From Flavisphingopyxis soli (GTDB lineage: Bacteria > Pseudomonadota > Alphaproteobacteria > Sphingomonadales > Sphingomonadaceae): a stretch of 64,000 nt of DNA. The stretch covers positions 310,001 through 374,000 of the forward strand of contig NZ_VOPY01000002.1 of the NCBI RefSeq assembly GCF_007995095.1, given 5' to 3'. The notes beneath the pieces were generated by a model. That model did no database searches. It was not told the DNA's origin and worked only from the letters and a program-made list of their open reading frames with translations. Position 1 is the stretch's first letter. The number at the start of each line of letters is the position of its first letter. A program made the position numbers and the translations under genes. Positions 1-9,192 of this stretch are shown here, in pieces.

Positions 1-1
1 A

Positions 2-370
2 GAATTTGGCGCGGCGCGCGCTGTCGCCGAAGCCGCGCTCGTCAGCGGCGCCGACGTCGCGGCGGTCGATCGCGGGACGATGGACGAATGCGGCGCGGGG
101 CCGATCGACTTTACACGCTACGCCGGCGGGCTGGTGCTCCTCTACCAGGACGGCAAGTTCCTCGGCTGGTCGCTCGGCCAAAGCGATGGGCCGCGCTGGA
201 CGACGAGCGATGGCGCGCTCGGTATCGGGACCGTCCGCTCCTCGCTCGGCGATGCGCGGGTATTCGAGAGCACGCTCGGCGAGGAATTCAGCGCCGGCGG
301 CATTTCGGGCCTGATCGACAAGGGCCGTGTCTCCGACCTATGGGCCGGATTGAGCTGCAACTTTCGATGA
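2..370 (+). CDS. Hypothetical protein, C-terminal part (truncated by window edge)
   Basis: An open frame enters from the left edge and ends at a TGA at 368-370, giving about 122 visible residues. The visible part contains DECGAGPIDFTRYAGGL and LGWSLGQSDGPRWTTSDG, with two cysteines (one near the C-terminus in SCNF) that could form a disulfide, which would suit a periplasmic or lipid-anchored protein. The true start lies outside the window. I do not recognise a family. The next gene on the same strand, 80 bases on, is a lipoprotein, so an envelope location for both is possible but inferred. Confidence 0.6.
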   Translation, partial: EFGAARAVAEAALVSGADVAAVDRGTMDECGAGPIDFTRYAGGLVLLYQDGKFLGWSLGQSDGPRWTTSDGALGIGTVRSSLGDARVFESTLGEEFSAGGISGLIDKGRVSDLWAGLSCNFR

Positions 371-450
371 TGCGCACGACGAACTGTATCGAGCGCCCGC
401 GAATCTGCTAGGACTGCGATGGCGTACGCGATGAAAGGTCCCCATTTTCG

Positions 451-1278
451 ATGAAGTCCGTCAATGCGATTACCCCGCTCGTCCTGCTTGCCGCACTCGC
501 CACGGGCGGGTGCAACTTCAGTGCGACCGACGACACCGCCACCAACCAGGCGAACGCTGCCGCGCCGAACGAGGCCGCACCGATCGCCAACGAGGCCGAT
601 CCGGTCGCCAACGAGGCCGCACCAATCGGCAACGAAGCGGCCGAAATCGTTCCGCCGCCGGTCGTCGCGGCGCGGGTGATTACCGAACCGCGCGTGCCCC
701 CGATCGATACCTGTCGCAAGACCGGGAGCTTTCCCGAATTTCGCCAACGCTTCGAAACCGCAGTGGCCGAGCGCGATTTCGCGCTGCTCGAACCGCTGAT
801 CGACTACGACCTCGAAACCGATTTCGGGGGCGGCGGGGGGATGAAGACGTTTGCCGATCACTGGCGCGGGACGTCGTGGAAGACATCGAAACTGTGGGAC
901 GAGCTCGACTCGATCATCGCGCTGGGTTGCGGCGGGAACCAGGGTGGCGGCTATTACGCGATGCCGCGCATGTTCGTCGTCGATCTCGGCGGGGTCGATC
1001 CGTTCAGCGCGCGCGTCGCGCTCGGCGAGGCGGTGCCGTTGCGCGCCAGGCCATCGGAGGGCGCCGACATCATTGCCTTGCTCGACTGGGCTTTGGTCAC
1101 CGCGTCCGACTCGCAAAAGGCCGTCGATGAACAGCCGCGCTGGACCGAAGTGACCGCCGCCGATGGTACCAAGGGTTTTGTCAAAACCGACCAGCTGCGC
1201 AGCCCGATCGACTATCGCGCGGTGTTCCAGCCGCGCAAGACCGGGTGGAAAATGACCGCGTTCATCGCCGGCGACTGA
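451..1278 (+). CDS. Putative lipoprotein with Asn-Glu-Ala repeats and SH3-like C-terminus
   Basis: 275 residues. The N-terminus (MKSVNAITPLVLLAALATGGC) looks like a lipoprotein signal with the acceptor cysteine at residue 21, although the lipobox (TGGC) is weak. Residues of about 30 to 65 are a low-complexity linker made of repeated ANEAA/ANEAD units, probably an extended tether from the membrane. The remainder is globular; from about residue 185 the pattern VALGEAVPLRARPS followed by W-x-E-V and GTKGFVKTDQLRSP resembles a bacterial SH3-like domain, a fold often used for binding cell-wall peptides. Function is unknown. The family assignment is inference from the pattern. Confidence 0.7.
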   Translation: MKSVNAITPLVLLAALATGGCNFSATDDTATNQANAAAPNEAAPIANEADPVANEAAPIGNEAAEIVPPPVVAARVITEPRVPPIDTCRKTGSFPEFRQRFETAVAERDFALLEPLIDYDLETDFGGGGGMKTFADHWRGTSWKTSKLWDELDSIIALGCGGNQGGGYYAMPRMFVVDLGGVDPFSARVALGEAVPLRARPSEGADIIALLDWALVTASDSQKAVDEQPRWTEVTAADGTKGFVKTDQLRSPIDYRAVFQPRKTGWKMTAFIAGD

Positions 1279-1302
1279 TCGCGCCGCCTTGCGTTGGTTC
1301 GA

Positions 1303-2016
1303 TCAGGTAACGCGGTCGAGGACGATATTGTGGCCGCCGGTGCCCATCAGGATCATCGCGCCGTCGGCGGCGAAGCGGATCGTGACCGGCGCCCCGAGGA
1401 TCGCAAAAGCTGCCTGTTCCTGCGCTTTCGCGGGTCCGGTGCACGCCATCTTGGTCGCCGCGATCGGCCCCGCCGACAGTCGCGTGCCGTCGGACGAATA
1501 GCTCGCCGAGAAACGATTGCAGCCCGCGCTGCCGCTCATTCTCGTCCCGTCGAACGCAAGGCTCGTCGCAATCGATCGATCGACGCTCGCGCCGTTGATC
1601 GACCGCATCTGCCAGCGCGTTCCGGCAAGGTCGGCAGGAGGCAGCGTTGCGCCGCCGCAGCCGGATAAGGTCGCGCCGTCGAGTTCGACCGTGACATGGT
1701 CGGCGTAGCGCTGGTCGCTCATCCCGTCACTGCACGCGCCGTGGGTGATATCGACCGTCAGCCGCTGGCCCTCATAGCGATGGCCGTTGAAGGTCGTGCG
1801 CGCACCGGGATTGGCCTCGGCAACGCGCGTTTCGCCATAGGAACCGACGTAATTGAGCCGCGTCGGGGTGATCTCGAGCGTCCAGCCCGGCTCGGTTCCG
1901 AGCGCGAGATAGGTGTCGCCGTCGGCAGCAGGAGCGGCCTCACTCCCGTTCTGCACCGTCGTGCAACCCGCCAGGGCAAGAGTGGCCAGTGCGGAAACGG
2001 CAAAAGTGCGGATCAT
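1303..2016 (-). CDS. META-domain (HslJ-like) lipoprotein
   Basis: 237 residues. The signal MIRTFAVSALATLALAGC is a good lipoprotein signal with LAGC at residues 15-18. Residues 30 to 115 hold a conserved envelope module with LGTEPGW and MSDQRYADHVTV. The C-terminal half, beginning about LAGTRWQMRSINGASV, matches the META domain of HslJ-type proteins, including GSAGCNRFSASY and ATKMACTGPAKAQEQA. META proteins are outer-membrane or periplasmic and have been linked to heat and novobiocin tolerance in Escherichia coli; no reaction is known. A Shine-Dalgarno AAGGGG precedes the ATG. It lies 26 bases downstream of the SpoU methyltransferase on the same strand and may be the last gene of that run. 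Confidence 0.85.
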   Translation of the reverse strand: MIRTFAVSALATLALAGCTTVQNGSEAAPAADGDTYLALGTEPGWTLEITPTRLNYVGSYGETRVAEANPGARTTFNGHRYEGQRLTVDITHGACSDGMSDQRYADHVTVELDGATLSGCGGATLPPADLAGTRWQMRSINGASVDRSIATSLAFDGTRMSGSAGCNRFSASYSSDGTRLSAGPIAATKMACTGPAKAQEQAAFAILGAPVTIRFAADGAMILMGTGGHNIVLDRVT

Positions 2017-2042
2017 GAATTGGAGCCCCTTGGTAACTGCGA

Positions 2043-2888
2043 TCAGTCGTCGCGTCGCTGGTTGACGATTTCATAGGCCATCACCGCGGTGGCGACGGCG
2101 GCGTTCAGGCTGTCGGCCTTGCCGAGCATCGGCATTTTCACGAGCACGTCGCAGGCCGCCTGATAGTCCGCCGGCAGCCCTTGCGCTTCGTTGCCGACGA
2201 GCAGGAAGGTCGGCGGTTCGTAGCGCACCGCCTGGTAATCATGGTCGGTTTGCAGGCTGGTGCCCAGCAATTGGCCCGGGCCGGTGCGCAGCCAGGCGAT
2301 GAAGTCGGGCCAGCGCGCCTGGACGATCTGCTGGGTGAAGATCGCGCCCATGCTCGCACGGACCGCTTCGACGCCGAACGGGTCGGTACAGTCGTCGACG
2401 AGGATCAGCCCGCCCGCGCCGACCGCATCGCCGGTGCGCAGGATGGTGCCAAGATTGCCCGGATCGCGCAGCGCCTGCGCGACAATCCAGATCTCGGCGG
2501 TGTCGCGGTCGATCTCTTCGAGCGGGGTCAGCCGGTCGGGATAAACGCCGATCAGCGTCTGCGCATTGTCCTTGCCCGACAGCTTGGTGAGGATGTCGGG
2601 GGTCGTCTCGATCAATTCGCCGCCGGCATCGGCGATCGCCGCCTCGAGCTCGACCGCGAGCGGATGATCGAGACCGCCACGGGCGTAGAACAGCATCTCT
2701 GGCAGAGCGCCGGCGTCGCGCGCCTCGGTCAGGATGCGCAGGCCCTCGGCGATGAACAAGCCTTCGCGGCGGCGGTGCTTCTTGTCGCGCAAGGATCGTA
2801 CGCGTTTGACCAGCGGATTGGAAAAGCCGGTGATCAGGCGATGACCGCGCGCGTTACGATCGGCCGGAGAGCTATCGTCGTACATCAT
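2043..2888 (-). CDS. SpoU/TrmH-family RNA 2'-O-methyltransferase
   Basis: 281 residues, usual for the family. The N-terminal substrate-binding part contains RREGLFIAEGLRILTEA. The knotted SPOUT catalytic domain shows the three SpoU motifs in order: ALRDPGNLGTILRTGDA (motif 1), FLLVGNEAQGLP (motif 2) and MLGKADSLNAAVATAVMAYE (motif 3). These enzymes methylate the ribose 2'-OH of tRNA or 23S rRNA using S-adenosylmethionine. The exact target nucleotide cannot be read from the sequence. The gene starts 2 bases after the HPr stop codon, so it is probably translated from the same transcript. Two consecutive ATG codons (2888 and 2885) are possible starts. Confidence 0.9.
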   Translation of the reverse strand: MMYDDSSPADRNARGHRLITGFSNPLVKRVRSLRDKKHRRREGLFIAEGLRILTEARDAGALPEMLFYARGGLDHPLAVELEAAIADAGGELIETTPDILTKLSGKDNAQTLIGVYPDRLTPLEEIDRDTAEIWIVAQALRDPGNLGTILRTGDAVGAGGLILVDDCTDPFGVEAVRASMGAIFTQQIVQARWPDFIAWLRTGPGQLLGTSLQTDHDYQAVRYEPPTFLLVGNEAQGLPADYQAACDVLVKMPMLGKADSLNAAVATAVMAYEIVNQRRDD

Positions 2889-2890
2889 CG

Positions 2891-3181
2891 TCAGTCTTCG
2901 CCGAAGCTGTCCTTGACGAGGCCGACGAGCTTCATCAGCGCGACCTCGGCAGCGGCGCTGTCGTCAGCACTCTCGGTATGGATCGTGATGCTGTCGCCCT
3001 TGGCGGCGCCGAGCATCATCAGCCCCATGATCGACGTGCCGCCAACACAGGTGCCGTCCTTTTCGACCTCGACATTCACGCTGTCGGGCAGGCGCGCGAC
3101 GAAGGTCACGAACTTGGCGCTGGCACGGGCGTGGAGCCCGCGATTGTTGGTGATTTCGACGGTCTCGCTCAGTCGGGACAC
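2891..3181 (-). CDS. ptsH: Phosphocarrier protein HPr
   Basis: 96 residues. HPr carries a phosphoryl group between EI and EIIA proteins. The phosphoacceptor histidine is His17 in NNRGLHARASAKF, and the regulatory serine targeted by HPr kinase is Ser50 in GGTSIMGLMMLG. The start overlaps the end of the EIIA gene by 13 bases, suggesting translational coupling. Since hprK is encoded 1.4 kb upstream in the same run and no sugar permease is seen, this HPr most likely belongs to a regulatory PTS. No EI (ptsP/ptsI) gene is in the window. Confidence 0.95.
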   Translation of the reverse strand: MSRLSETVEITNNRGLHARASAKFVTFVARLPDSVNVEVEKDGTCVGGTSIMGLMMLGAAKGDSITIHTESADDSAAAEVALMKLVGLVKDSFGED

Positions 3182-3582
3182 GGCGTGTGACCCAACAGCT
3201 CGGATGCGACCGAGATATATTTGCGGCCCGCGTCCTTGGCGGCGCAGACCGCTTCGCCAACGCTCATCAGGCGCCGCGCGCCTTCGAGCCGGATCAGCAT
3301 CGGCAGGTTGACCCCGGCGATGACCTCGACCCGGCCTTCCTGGAGCAGCGAGATGGCAAGATTGGACGGCGTGCCGCCGAACAGGTCGGTCAGGATGATC
3401 GCGCCGTCGCCGTCATCGACCTGCGCCACGGCATGCGCGATCTCGCGTCGCCGCCCTTCCATATTGTCGTTGGGCCCGATGCATACCGTGGCGATGCCCT
3501 GCTGCGGGCCGACGACATGCTCCATCGCGGTGACGAATTCCTCCGCCAGCCGGCCGTGCGTGACCAAGACCAGTCCAATCAT
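3169..3582 (-). CDS. Mannose-type PTS EIIA component
   Basis: 137 residues, the size of a free-standing EIIA of the mannose superfamily (EIIA-Man fold). The phosphorylation site is His9 in MIGLVLVTHG. DLFGGTPSNLA, characteristic of the family, is present near residues 66-76. In alphaproteobacteria a soluble EIIA-Man-like protein encoded next to HPr and HPr kinase takes part in carbon and nitrogen signalling rather than transport; that role is family knowledge, not shown here. It lies 13 bases after rapZ and overlaps ptsH by 13 bases, all on the same strand. Confidence 0.9.
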   Translation of the reverse strand: MIGLVLVTHGRLAEEFVTAMEHVVGPQQGIATVCIGPNDNMEGRRREIAHAVAQVDDGDGAIILTDLFGGTPSNLAISLLQEGRVEVIAGVNLPMLIRLEGARRLMSVGEAVCAAKDAGRKYISVASELLGHTPCPD

Positions 3583-3595
3583 GCGCGTAGGTTCG

Positions 3596-4546
3596 TCATA
3601 AAGGGTCGCTCGGAGGTGTCAGGTGAGAAGAGCCGGCACGCTCTGCCGTGAGGTCCTTTCGCGGTCCTCCCGGCAGGTCCCGGTGCGAAACCGTGGGCGA
3701 AAATCCTGCCTCGCGCAAGTGCGCTGCGACACGCTCGGCGACGTGGACCGACCGGTGGCGCCCCCCGGTGCAGCCGAACGCCACCGTCGTATAGCTTTTG
3801 CCCGTCTGTTCGTAGCGCGGCAGGATCGTCTCGAGCAGCGCCTCGATTTGCGAAAGGCTGGTCTCGTACGCCGGATCGTCGCGGATATAGGCGATCACCG
3901 CCGGATCCTGGCCGGTGCCCTTGCGCAACGCGTCGTCCCAATGCGGGTTGCGCAGATAGCGCACGTCGAACACCAGGTCGGCATTGCGCACCATTCCCCG
4001 GGCAAAGCCGAAGCTCATGATATTGAGCACCGTTCGCGGACCATCGCCCCGTGCAAAGCGCGAGCGGATATCGGCCTGCAGATCGTTGGTCGTCAGGTTG
4101 GTCGTGTCGATAATATGCTCGGCCCAGCGGCGCAGCGGCGCGAGCAATTCGCGCTCTCGGGCAATCCCGTCGCTCGCCGGGCGATCTTCGGCGAGGGGAT
4201 GGCGGCGGCGCGTTTCCGAATAACGGCGCTCGAGCTCAGTACCAGCGCAATCGATGAACAGCGTCGAGACCGCGTAATCCTCCTGATCGTTGAGGCGCTC
4301 GATCCGTCGGACGATCGTGTTGGCGTCGAAGCCGCGCGTCCGGCTGTCGATGCCGATCGCGACCGGGCGGTCGCGCTCGTCGCGCTCGCCGCGCGGCGTG
4401 CCGAGCAGCCGGTTGAGCAGCGACAGGGGAAGGTTGTCGACGACTTCCCAGCCAAGATCCTCCAGCGCGTTGAGCGCGGTCGATTTGCCCGCGCCCGACA
4501 GGCCGGTGACGAGAAGGACGGATTTCGTATCGGGGACGCGCGCCAT
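3596..4546 (-). CDS. rapZ: RapZ family RNase adapter / nucleotide-binding protein
   Basis: About 316 residues. Near the N-terminus is a P-loop, VTGLSGAGKSTALNALED; the C-terminal domain has the conserved GCTGGRHRSV segment of the RapZ/YvcJ family. In enteric bacteria RapZ senses glucosamine-6-phosphate and directs RNase E to the GlmZ small RNA; in alphaproteobacteria the partners are less clear. I chose the ATG at 4546, which shares one base with the hprK stop (TGATG); a GTG three bases upstream is the alternative. Its place between hprK and the EIIA/HPr genes is a conserved arrangement in proteobacteria and suggests a link to PTS signalling. Confidence 0.92.
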   Translation of the reverse strand: MARVPDTKSVLLVTGLSGAGKSTALNALEDLGWEVVDNLPLSLLNRLLGTPRGERDERDRPVAIGIDSRTRGFDANTIVRRIERLNDQEDYAVSTLFIDCAGTELERRYSETRRRHPLAEDRPASDGIARERELLAPLRRWAEHIIDTTNLTTNDLQADIRSRFARGDGPRTVLNIMSFGFARGMVRNADLVFDVRYLRNPHWDDALRKGTGQDPAVIAYIRDDPAYETSLSQIEALLETILPRYEQTGKSYTTVAFGCTGGRHRSVHVAERVAAHLREAGFSPTVSHRDLPGGPRKDLTAERAGSSHLTPPSDPL

Positions 4547-4986
4547 CACGCCATCTTAGCCATCGCGCCGTGCAAGGCCAATGCGACTTTGATGGGGGCG
4601 GACGCCTGCCCCGCATCGGTACGCAATCGCGGCACGCGGCAACGCGCAATTTCGATCGTATCGTCTTCATCGGGCATGCGCGGCGGATCGTTTTCGAGCG
4701 CGACGACGAGGGCGAGCGGGGCGTCGTCGACGTGATCCATCGTCACGATCCCAATACCCCGGACCTCGATCTTGCCCGCGATTGTCGCGGGCGGCGATAC
4801 CGACACCGTGCCATCGTCGCGCGCCGCAACGATGCAGCGATCGTCGCTGACCAGCATAGCGCCGCGATCGATCAGGCGCAGCGCGAGATCGGACTTGCCC
4901 GACCCCGAAGGCCCGACGATCAGCACGCCTAGACCGTCGATCGCAACGCAGGTCGCATGGATCGTCTCGGGGGCCGCATCGGTCAT
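4546..4986 (-). CDS. hprK: HPr kinase/phosphorylase, short alphaproteobacterial form
   Basis: 146 residues, comprising only the catalytic domain; the N-terminal domain of Firmicute HprK is absent, as is usual in alphaproteobacteria. The Walker A motif is VGPSGSGKSDLALRL with Lys31, followed by RGAMLVSDDR and the HprK signature region IEVRGIGIV. The enzyme phosphorylates and dephosphorylates the regulatory serine of HPr (Ser50 of the HPr encoded downstream). The ATG overlaps the chvG stop by four bases (ATGA), so its translation is probably coupled to that of the sensor kinase, joining envelope/acid sensing to HPr status. Confidence 0.94.
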   Translation of the reverse strand: MTDAAPETIHATCVAIDGLGVLIVGPSGSGKSDLALRLIDRGAMLVSDDRCIVAARDDGTVSVSPPATIAGKIEVRGIGIVTMDHVDDAPLALVVALENDPPRMPDEDDTIEIARCRVPRLRTDAGQASAPIKVALALHGAMAKMA

Positions 4987-6560
4987 GGCGACGGCGCGTC
5001 GGCGGCGGGCAGGCGAACCTCGAAGCGCGCGCCAGATGCGCCGTCGTCGCGATCGCCAACGCTGACCGATCCCTGATGCCCGGCAACGATGGCCTGGACG
5101 ATCGCGAGGCCGAGGCCGCTGTGACGTGTGAATGTCTCGCCTGCCGGGCGCAGGCTGTAAAAGCGGTGGAAGATGGCGTCGCGATATTGCGCTTCGACGC
5201 CCGGGCCGTCATCCTCGACGCGAACGATGACCTCGTCGCCACTGCGTGTTGCCGATACGCGGACCACACCGCCCGGCGGAGAGAACGACAGCGCATTGTC
5301 GAGCAGATTGTCGAACACGCGTTCGAGGCGATTGTCGTCGCCCATGATGTCGGTCGATCGCTTGCGCGGCCTGGCATAGGCAATGTGCGGATGATCGGGG
5401 GTGCGGCGTGCCTCGCGCGCGCTCACCATTGCATCGATCATGCTGCCGATGTCGACGCGCTCGAAATGCGCCCGGCTGAGTTCGGCGTCCATCCGCGACG
5501 CTTCGGCAATGTCGGTTACGAGCCGGTCGAGACGGCGGCAATCGTCGCGCGCTATGGCGAGCAGTTGGACGCGCACGGCCGGATCGTCGATCGCTTCGAG
5601 TGCCTCGATCGAACTGCGCAACGACGAGATCGGATTCTTGAGTTCATGCGCAACATCGGCGGCGAAATGTTCGCCGGCGTCGATCCGTTCGCGCAGGCTG
5701 CGGGTCATGTCGCTGATCGCCCGCGCCAACAGGCCGATTTCGTCGTTGCGCCCGGGCAGGCGAGGCACCGTTACATCGCGCTCGCGGCCCCAGCGCACCC
5801 GGACTGCCGCGGTCATCAGGCGCCGTAGCGGCCGGACGATGGTTCGCGCGAGGAACAGAGAGAGAAGCACCGACGTGATCAGCGTGGCGGCGAACAAGAG
5901 GCCGAGCCACAGCCGTTCGCTGCGCACCGTGCGGGTGATGTCGCGTGCGTTGTTGGTGACCAGCAATGCCTTGCCGCTATTGGGGAGCGCCCGTGCTGCG
6001 CTGATGAACGGCGTGCGGTCGGGGGCGAGACGATAGGCCGACACGACGCGGCCCGATGTCCGGCTCCGGCCGATCTCGGGCCAGTTCGAAGCCATCGAAA
6101 CGGGCTGTTCGACAACGGGGGGAGGAACCCTGGTGCCGGTCAATGAATCGACGAACCGGTCCATCGCGCGGGCGATATCCTTGCGCAGCGGTTCGGTGGC
6201 GGGATCGATAAGGCTATAGCTGGGCGCAGCCAGCGCGAAGCTGTCGACGATCAGCGTGCCGTTTGCATCGTAGATCCGCAGCCGGCTGCCGCTTGCGCCG
6301 ACAAAATCGGCGAGCAACGCATCGCGTTCGGCGGGCAGAGTCTTGTCAAGCCCGGCCGCCATCAAGCGCGTTTCGCGGGCGATCTGCTCGAGCCGCGTTT
6401 CAACCAGTCGCGAACGGAAGCCTTCGAGGTAGAATATGCCACCGGCGAGAAGCGCGAGGACGAAGATGTTGACCGCAAGAATGCGCGCGGTGAGCGACAA
6501 TTGCGTCGTCCATTGGAGCGCGAGTTCGCGCTCGCGGGGGGCGGTTTCGTGATCAGACAT
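4983..6560 (-). CDS. chvG: Sensor histidine kinase ChvG
   Basis: 525 residues from the ATG at 6560, which overlaps the chvI stop by 8 bases; a longer frame exists upstream but runs through chvI and is not used. Transmembrane segments at about residues 27-45 and 216-238 enclose a periplasmic sensor region. A HAMP linker follows, then the phosphoacceptor His305 in [16 protein letters not shown], an N-box ([17 protein letters not shown]), and G-boxes EDDGPGV and [10 protein letters not shown]. ChvG-type kinases in rhizobia respond to acid and envelope conditions and phosphorylate ChvI. The operon position next to hprK and the PTS genes is conserved in alphaproteobacteria. Confidence 0.93.
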   Translation of the reverse strand: MSDHETAPRERELALQWTTQLSLTARILAVNIFVLALLAGGIFYLEGFRSRLVETRLEQIARETRLMAAGLDKTLPAERDALLADFVGASGSRLRIYDANGTLIVDSFALAAPSYSLIDPATEPLRKDIARAMDRFVDSLTGTRVPPPVVEQPVSMASNWPEIGRSRTSGRVVSAYRLAPDRTPFISAARALPNSGKALLVTNNARDITRTVRSERLWLGLLFAATLITSVLLSLFLARTIVRPLRRLMTAAVRVRWGRERDVTVPRLPGRNDEIGLLARAISDMTRSLRERIDAGEHFAADVAHELKNPISSLRSSIEALEAIDDPAVRVQLLAIARDDCRRLDRLVTDIAEASRMDAELSRAHFERVDIGSMIDAMVSAREARRTPDHPHIAYARPRKRSTDIMGDDNRLERVFDNLLDNALSFSPPGGVVRVSATRSGDEVIVRVEDDGPGVEAQYRDAIFHRFYSLRPAGETFTRHSGLGLAIVQAIVAGHQGSVSVGDRDDGASGARFEVRLPAADAPSP

Positions 6561-7272
6561 TGAACTTGTAGCCCGCGCCATAAAGCGTCTCGATCGAGTC
6601 GAATGCCGGGTCGACTTCGCGGAATTTGCGGCGCAGGCGCTTGATGTGGCTGTCGATCGTCCGGTCGTCGACATAGATGTCGTCACTATAGGCCGCATCG
6701 ATCAACTGGTTGCGGCTGCGGATCACGCCGGGGCGCTGGACGAGCGCTTCGAGGACGAGGAATTCGGTGACCGTAAGCGATATCGGGTGACCGTCCCAGT
6801 TAACCTCATGGCGTGCCGGATCGATCGTCAACCGCCCGCGCGCAACCGCTGCGGGCGTGGGACTGTCGCTATTATCATCGCTCTGAGCAATCAGTTCGAC
6901 ACGGCGCAGGATCGCCTTGATCCGGGCGATGAGCAGCCGCGGACTGAAGGGCTTTGCGATATAATCATCGGCGCCCATCGCAAGGCCGAGCGCTTCGTCG
7001 ACTTCGTCGTCCTTCGAGGTCAGGAAGATCACCGGCATCGTGCTGCGCTCACGCAGGCGGCGGAGCAGTTCGAGACCGTCCATGCGCGGCATCTTGATGT
7101 CGAAGATGGCGATGTCGGGCGGGTCGGCAATCAGGGCGGGCAGGGCTGTCTCGCCATCGCCGTAAAGCCGGGTGACGAAACCCTCGGCCTCGAGATGGAG
7201 CTTGAGCGATGTGAGGATATTGCGATCGTCGTCGACCAGCGCGATTCGGGAAGGAGTCGAAGGGGGCGTCAT
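6553..7272 (-). CDS. chvI: DNA-binding response regulator ChvI (OmpR/PhoB family)
   Basis: 239 residues. The receiver domain has the acidic pocket LVDDDRN, the phosphoacceptor Asp58 in [12 protein letters not shown] and the conserved lysine in DDYIAKPF. The C-terminal winged-helix domain contains [17 protein letters not shown] and the recognition segment [15 protein letters not shown]. It is the first gene of the reverse-strand run chvI-chvG-hprK-rapZ-EIIA-HPr and is transcribed away from pckA, with about 210 bases between the start codons. ChvI regulators control exopolysaccharide, membrane-protein and metabolic genes in related bacteria; direct control of pckA here is plausible but unproven. 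Confidence 0.94.
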   Translation of the reverse strand: MTPPSTPSRIALVDDDRNILTSLKLHLEAEGFVTRLYGDGETALPALIADPPDIAIFDIKMPRMDGLELLRRLRERSTMPVIFLTSKDDEVDEALGLAMGADDYIAKPFSPRLLIARIKAILRRVELIAQSDDNSDSPTPAAVARGRLTIDPARHEVNWDGHPISLTVTEFLVLEALVQRPGVIRSRNQLIDAAYSDDIYVDDRTIDSHIKRLRRKFREVDPAFDSIETLYGAGYKFNV

Positions 7273-7382
7273 GCGGTGGTGCCGGGCCTCGGAATTGCGC
7301 GCCGGACAATCGTTCCGGGTGCGCCGAACTACCCGATTCGAGGGATCGGGGGCAAGCGCCGCAAAATATTGGCTGCGTGCCT

Positions 7383-7411
7383 TTGACGTTTTCGGGCCAA
7401 ACCACTAACCA
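7383..7411 (+). promoter_or_regulatory. Putative sigma-70 promoter for pckA
   Basis: TTGACG (7383-7388) and TAACCA (7406-7411) are separated by 17 bases. The predicted transcript start near 7418 falls almost on an in-frame ATG at 7421, which favours the later ATG at 7484 as the pckA start with a leader of about 65 bases. The -10 match is weak. Confidence 0.4.
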
Positions 7412-7483
7412 GCGGCCAAGATGAGAGCGAGCGCCGGAGCGGTCGCCCCCGAGTCCGAAATCTTGCAAAAGGGCACGCCCATT

Positions 7484-9058
7484 ATGATCGCCATCACTTT
7501 TCCCGCCGATACGCGCCGCAACCTCGGTACAGACGCGCTGATCGAAGAGGCGGTCGCCAATAACGAGGGGAAGATCGCCAAACACGGCGCGCTCGTCGTT
7601 GAAACCGGGCAACACACCGGCCGGTCTGCAAAGGACAAGTTCACCGTCCGCGACGCCGAAACCGAAGACACGATCTGGTGGGGCAAGACCAACGTCGCGA
7701 TGACCCCGGCCCATTTCGCCGCACTCAAGGAAGACTTTTTCGCCGCGGTGACAAAGCTCGACAAGGCCTATGTCGCCGACCTGTTCGGCGGGTCGCAGGC
7801 CGAATATCGCGTCAATGTCCGCGTCATAAACGAGTTGGCGTGGCATAACCTGTTCATCCGCACGCTGTTGGTGCGACCGACCGCCGCAGAGCTCGACGGC
7901 TTCGATCCCGAATTCACCATCATCGACCTGCCGAGCTTTCGTGCCGATCCGGCGCGCCACGGCACGCGCGGCGAGACGGTGATCGCGGTCAACCTCACTG
8001 AAAAGCTGATCCTGATCGGCGGAACGAAATATGCCGGCGAAATGAAGAAGTCGGTGTTCGGCATTCTCAATTACCTGCTGCCACCGCAGGGCGTGATGCC
8101 GATGCACTGTTCGGCCAACATCGGTCCTGAAGGCGATACTGCGGTGTTCTTCGGCCTGTCGGGTACGGGCAAGACGACGCTCAGCGCCGACGCTTCGCGC
8201 ACGCTGATCGGCGATGACGAGCATGGCTGGTCGGACACCGCTGTGTTCAATTTCGAGGGCGGTTGCTACGCCAAGATGATCCGCCTGTCGGCCGACGCCG
8301 AGCCAGAGATTTACGCGACGACGCGGATGCACGGCACCGTGCTCGAGAACGTCGTGATGGACGAAAACGGCGAGCTCGACCTCGACGACGCCAGCCTCGC
8401 CGAAAATACGCGCGGGGCCTATCCGCTCGAGTTCATCCCCAATACCTCGGCCGAGAACATGGGGCCGGTGCCGAAGACTGTCATCATGCTGACCGCCGAC
8501 GCGTTCGGCGTGCTGCCGCCGATCGCGCGGCTGACGCCAGATCAGGCGATGTATCACTTCCTGTCGGGCTACACCGCAAAGGTCGCGGGCACCGAGATCG
8601 GCGTGACCGAGCCCGAAGCGACTTTCTCTACGTGCTTCGGCGCCCCGTTCATGCCGCGTCACCCCAGCGTCTATGGCAACCTCCTCAAGGAGCGTATCGC
8701 CAAGGGCGGCGTCACCTGCTGGCTGGTCAATACTGGCTGGACCGGGGGCAAATACGGCGTCGGCCATCGCATGCCGATCAAGGCGACCCGCGCATTGCTC
8801 AACGCCGCACTCGACGGCTCGCTGAGCAATGCCGAATTCCGCAAGGACCCGAATTTCGGCTTCGACGTGCCGGTTGCCGTGAAGGGTGTCGATGCAGCGA
8901 TCCTCGATCCGCGCTCGACCTGGGACGATGCGGAGGAATATGACCGCACCGCGCAAAAGCTCGTGCAACTGTTCGTCGACAATTTCGCCGACTTCGAAGC
9001 GCATGTCGACGAGGGCGTCCGCCAGGCCGCCCCGCAACTGAGCGAAGCGACCAACTGA
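7484..9058 (+). CDS. pckA: Phosphoenolpyruvate carboxykinase (ATP)
   Basis: 524 residues from the ATG at 7484; a frame of 545 residues starting at 7421 is also open. The enzyme converts oxaloacetate and ATP to PEP, CO2 and ADP, the entry step of gluconeogenesis. Visible signatures are [13 protein letters not shown], the substrate-binding segment [10 protein letters not shown], the kinase-1a P-loop [13 protein letters not shown] and the metal-binding IGDDEHGW. The N-terminus [13 protein letters not shown] has a poor Shine-Dalgarno. Adjacent divergent chvI and the HPr/HprK genes tie it physically to carbon regulation: PEP is the phosphoryl donor of the PTS. A hairpin terminator follows at 9126. 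Confidence 0.95.
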   Translation: MIAITFPADTRRNLGTDALIEEAVANNEGKIAKHGALVVETGQHTGRSAKDKFTVRDAETEDTIWWGKTNVAMTPAHFAALKEDFFAAVTKLDKAYVADLFGGSQAEYRVNVRVINELAWHNLFIRTLLVRPTAAELDGFDPEFTIIDLPSFRADPARHGTRGETVIAVNLTEKLILIGGTKYAGEMKKSVFGILNYLLPPQGVMPMHCSANIGPEGDTAVFFGLSGTGKTTLSADASRTLIGDDEHGWSDTAVFNFEGGCYAKMIRLSADAEPEIYATTRMHGTVLENVVMDENGELDLDDASLAENTRGAYPLEFIPNTSAENMGPVPKTVIMLTADAFGVLPPIARLTPDQAMYHFLSGYTAKVAGTEIGVTEPEATFSTCFGAPFMPRHPSVYGNLLKERIAKGGVTCWLVNTGWTGGKYGVGHRMPIKATRALLNAALDGSLSNAEFRKDPNFGFDVPVAVKGVDAAILDPRSTWDDAEEYDRTAQKLVQLFVDNFADFEAHVDEGVRQAAPQLSEATN

Positions 9059-9125
9059 CGCTCGGCGGTCCGGGCTGGAGAACTGCCTGGACATGCCCGA
9101 CTTTTGGCTATGGCTATTAGAGGCA

Positions 9126-9156
9126 AGGCCCGGCGGACTTTCGTGGCGCCGGGCCT
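9126..9156 (+). terminator. Hairpin terminator after pckA
   Basis: A perfect 10-bp stem, AGGCCCGGCG (9126-9135) with CGCCGGGCCT (9147-9156), encloses an 11-base loop. The following sequence is pyrimidine-rich (GTTCTTCTCTGCTGTT) without a pure T-run. It stands about 70 bases after the pckA stop and before the convergent DUF3597 gene, so it could serve both. Confidence 0.65.
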
Positions 9157-9192
9157 CGCCGCTCGTTCTTCTCTGCTGTTAATCGCCTTCGA

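Noticed and set aside
7049-9094. Long 681-residue reverse-strand frame over pckA
   Set aside because: It mirrors pckA codons; its product is Arg/His/Asp-rich with no family match.
9093-9182. Possible 29-residue peptide (MPDFWLWLLEARPGG...)
   Set aside because: No ribosome-binding site, and it runs through the pckA terminator hairpin.
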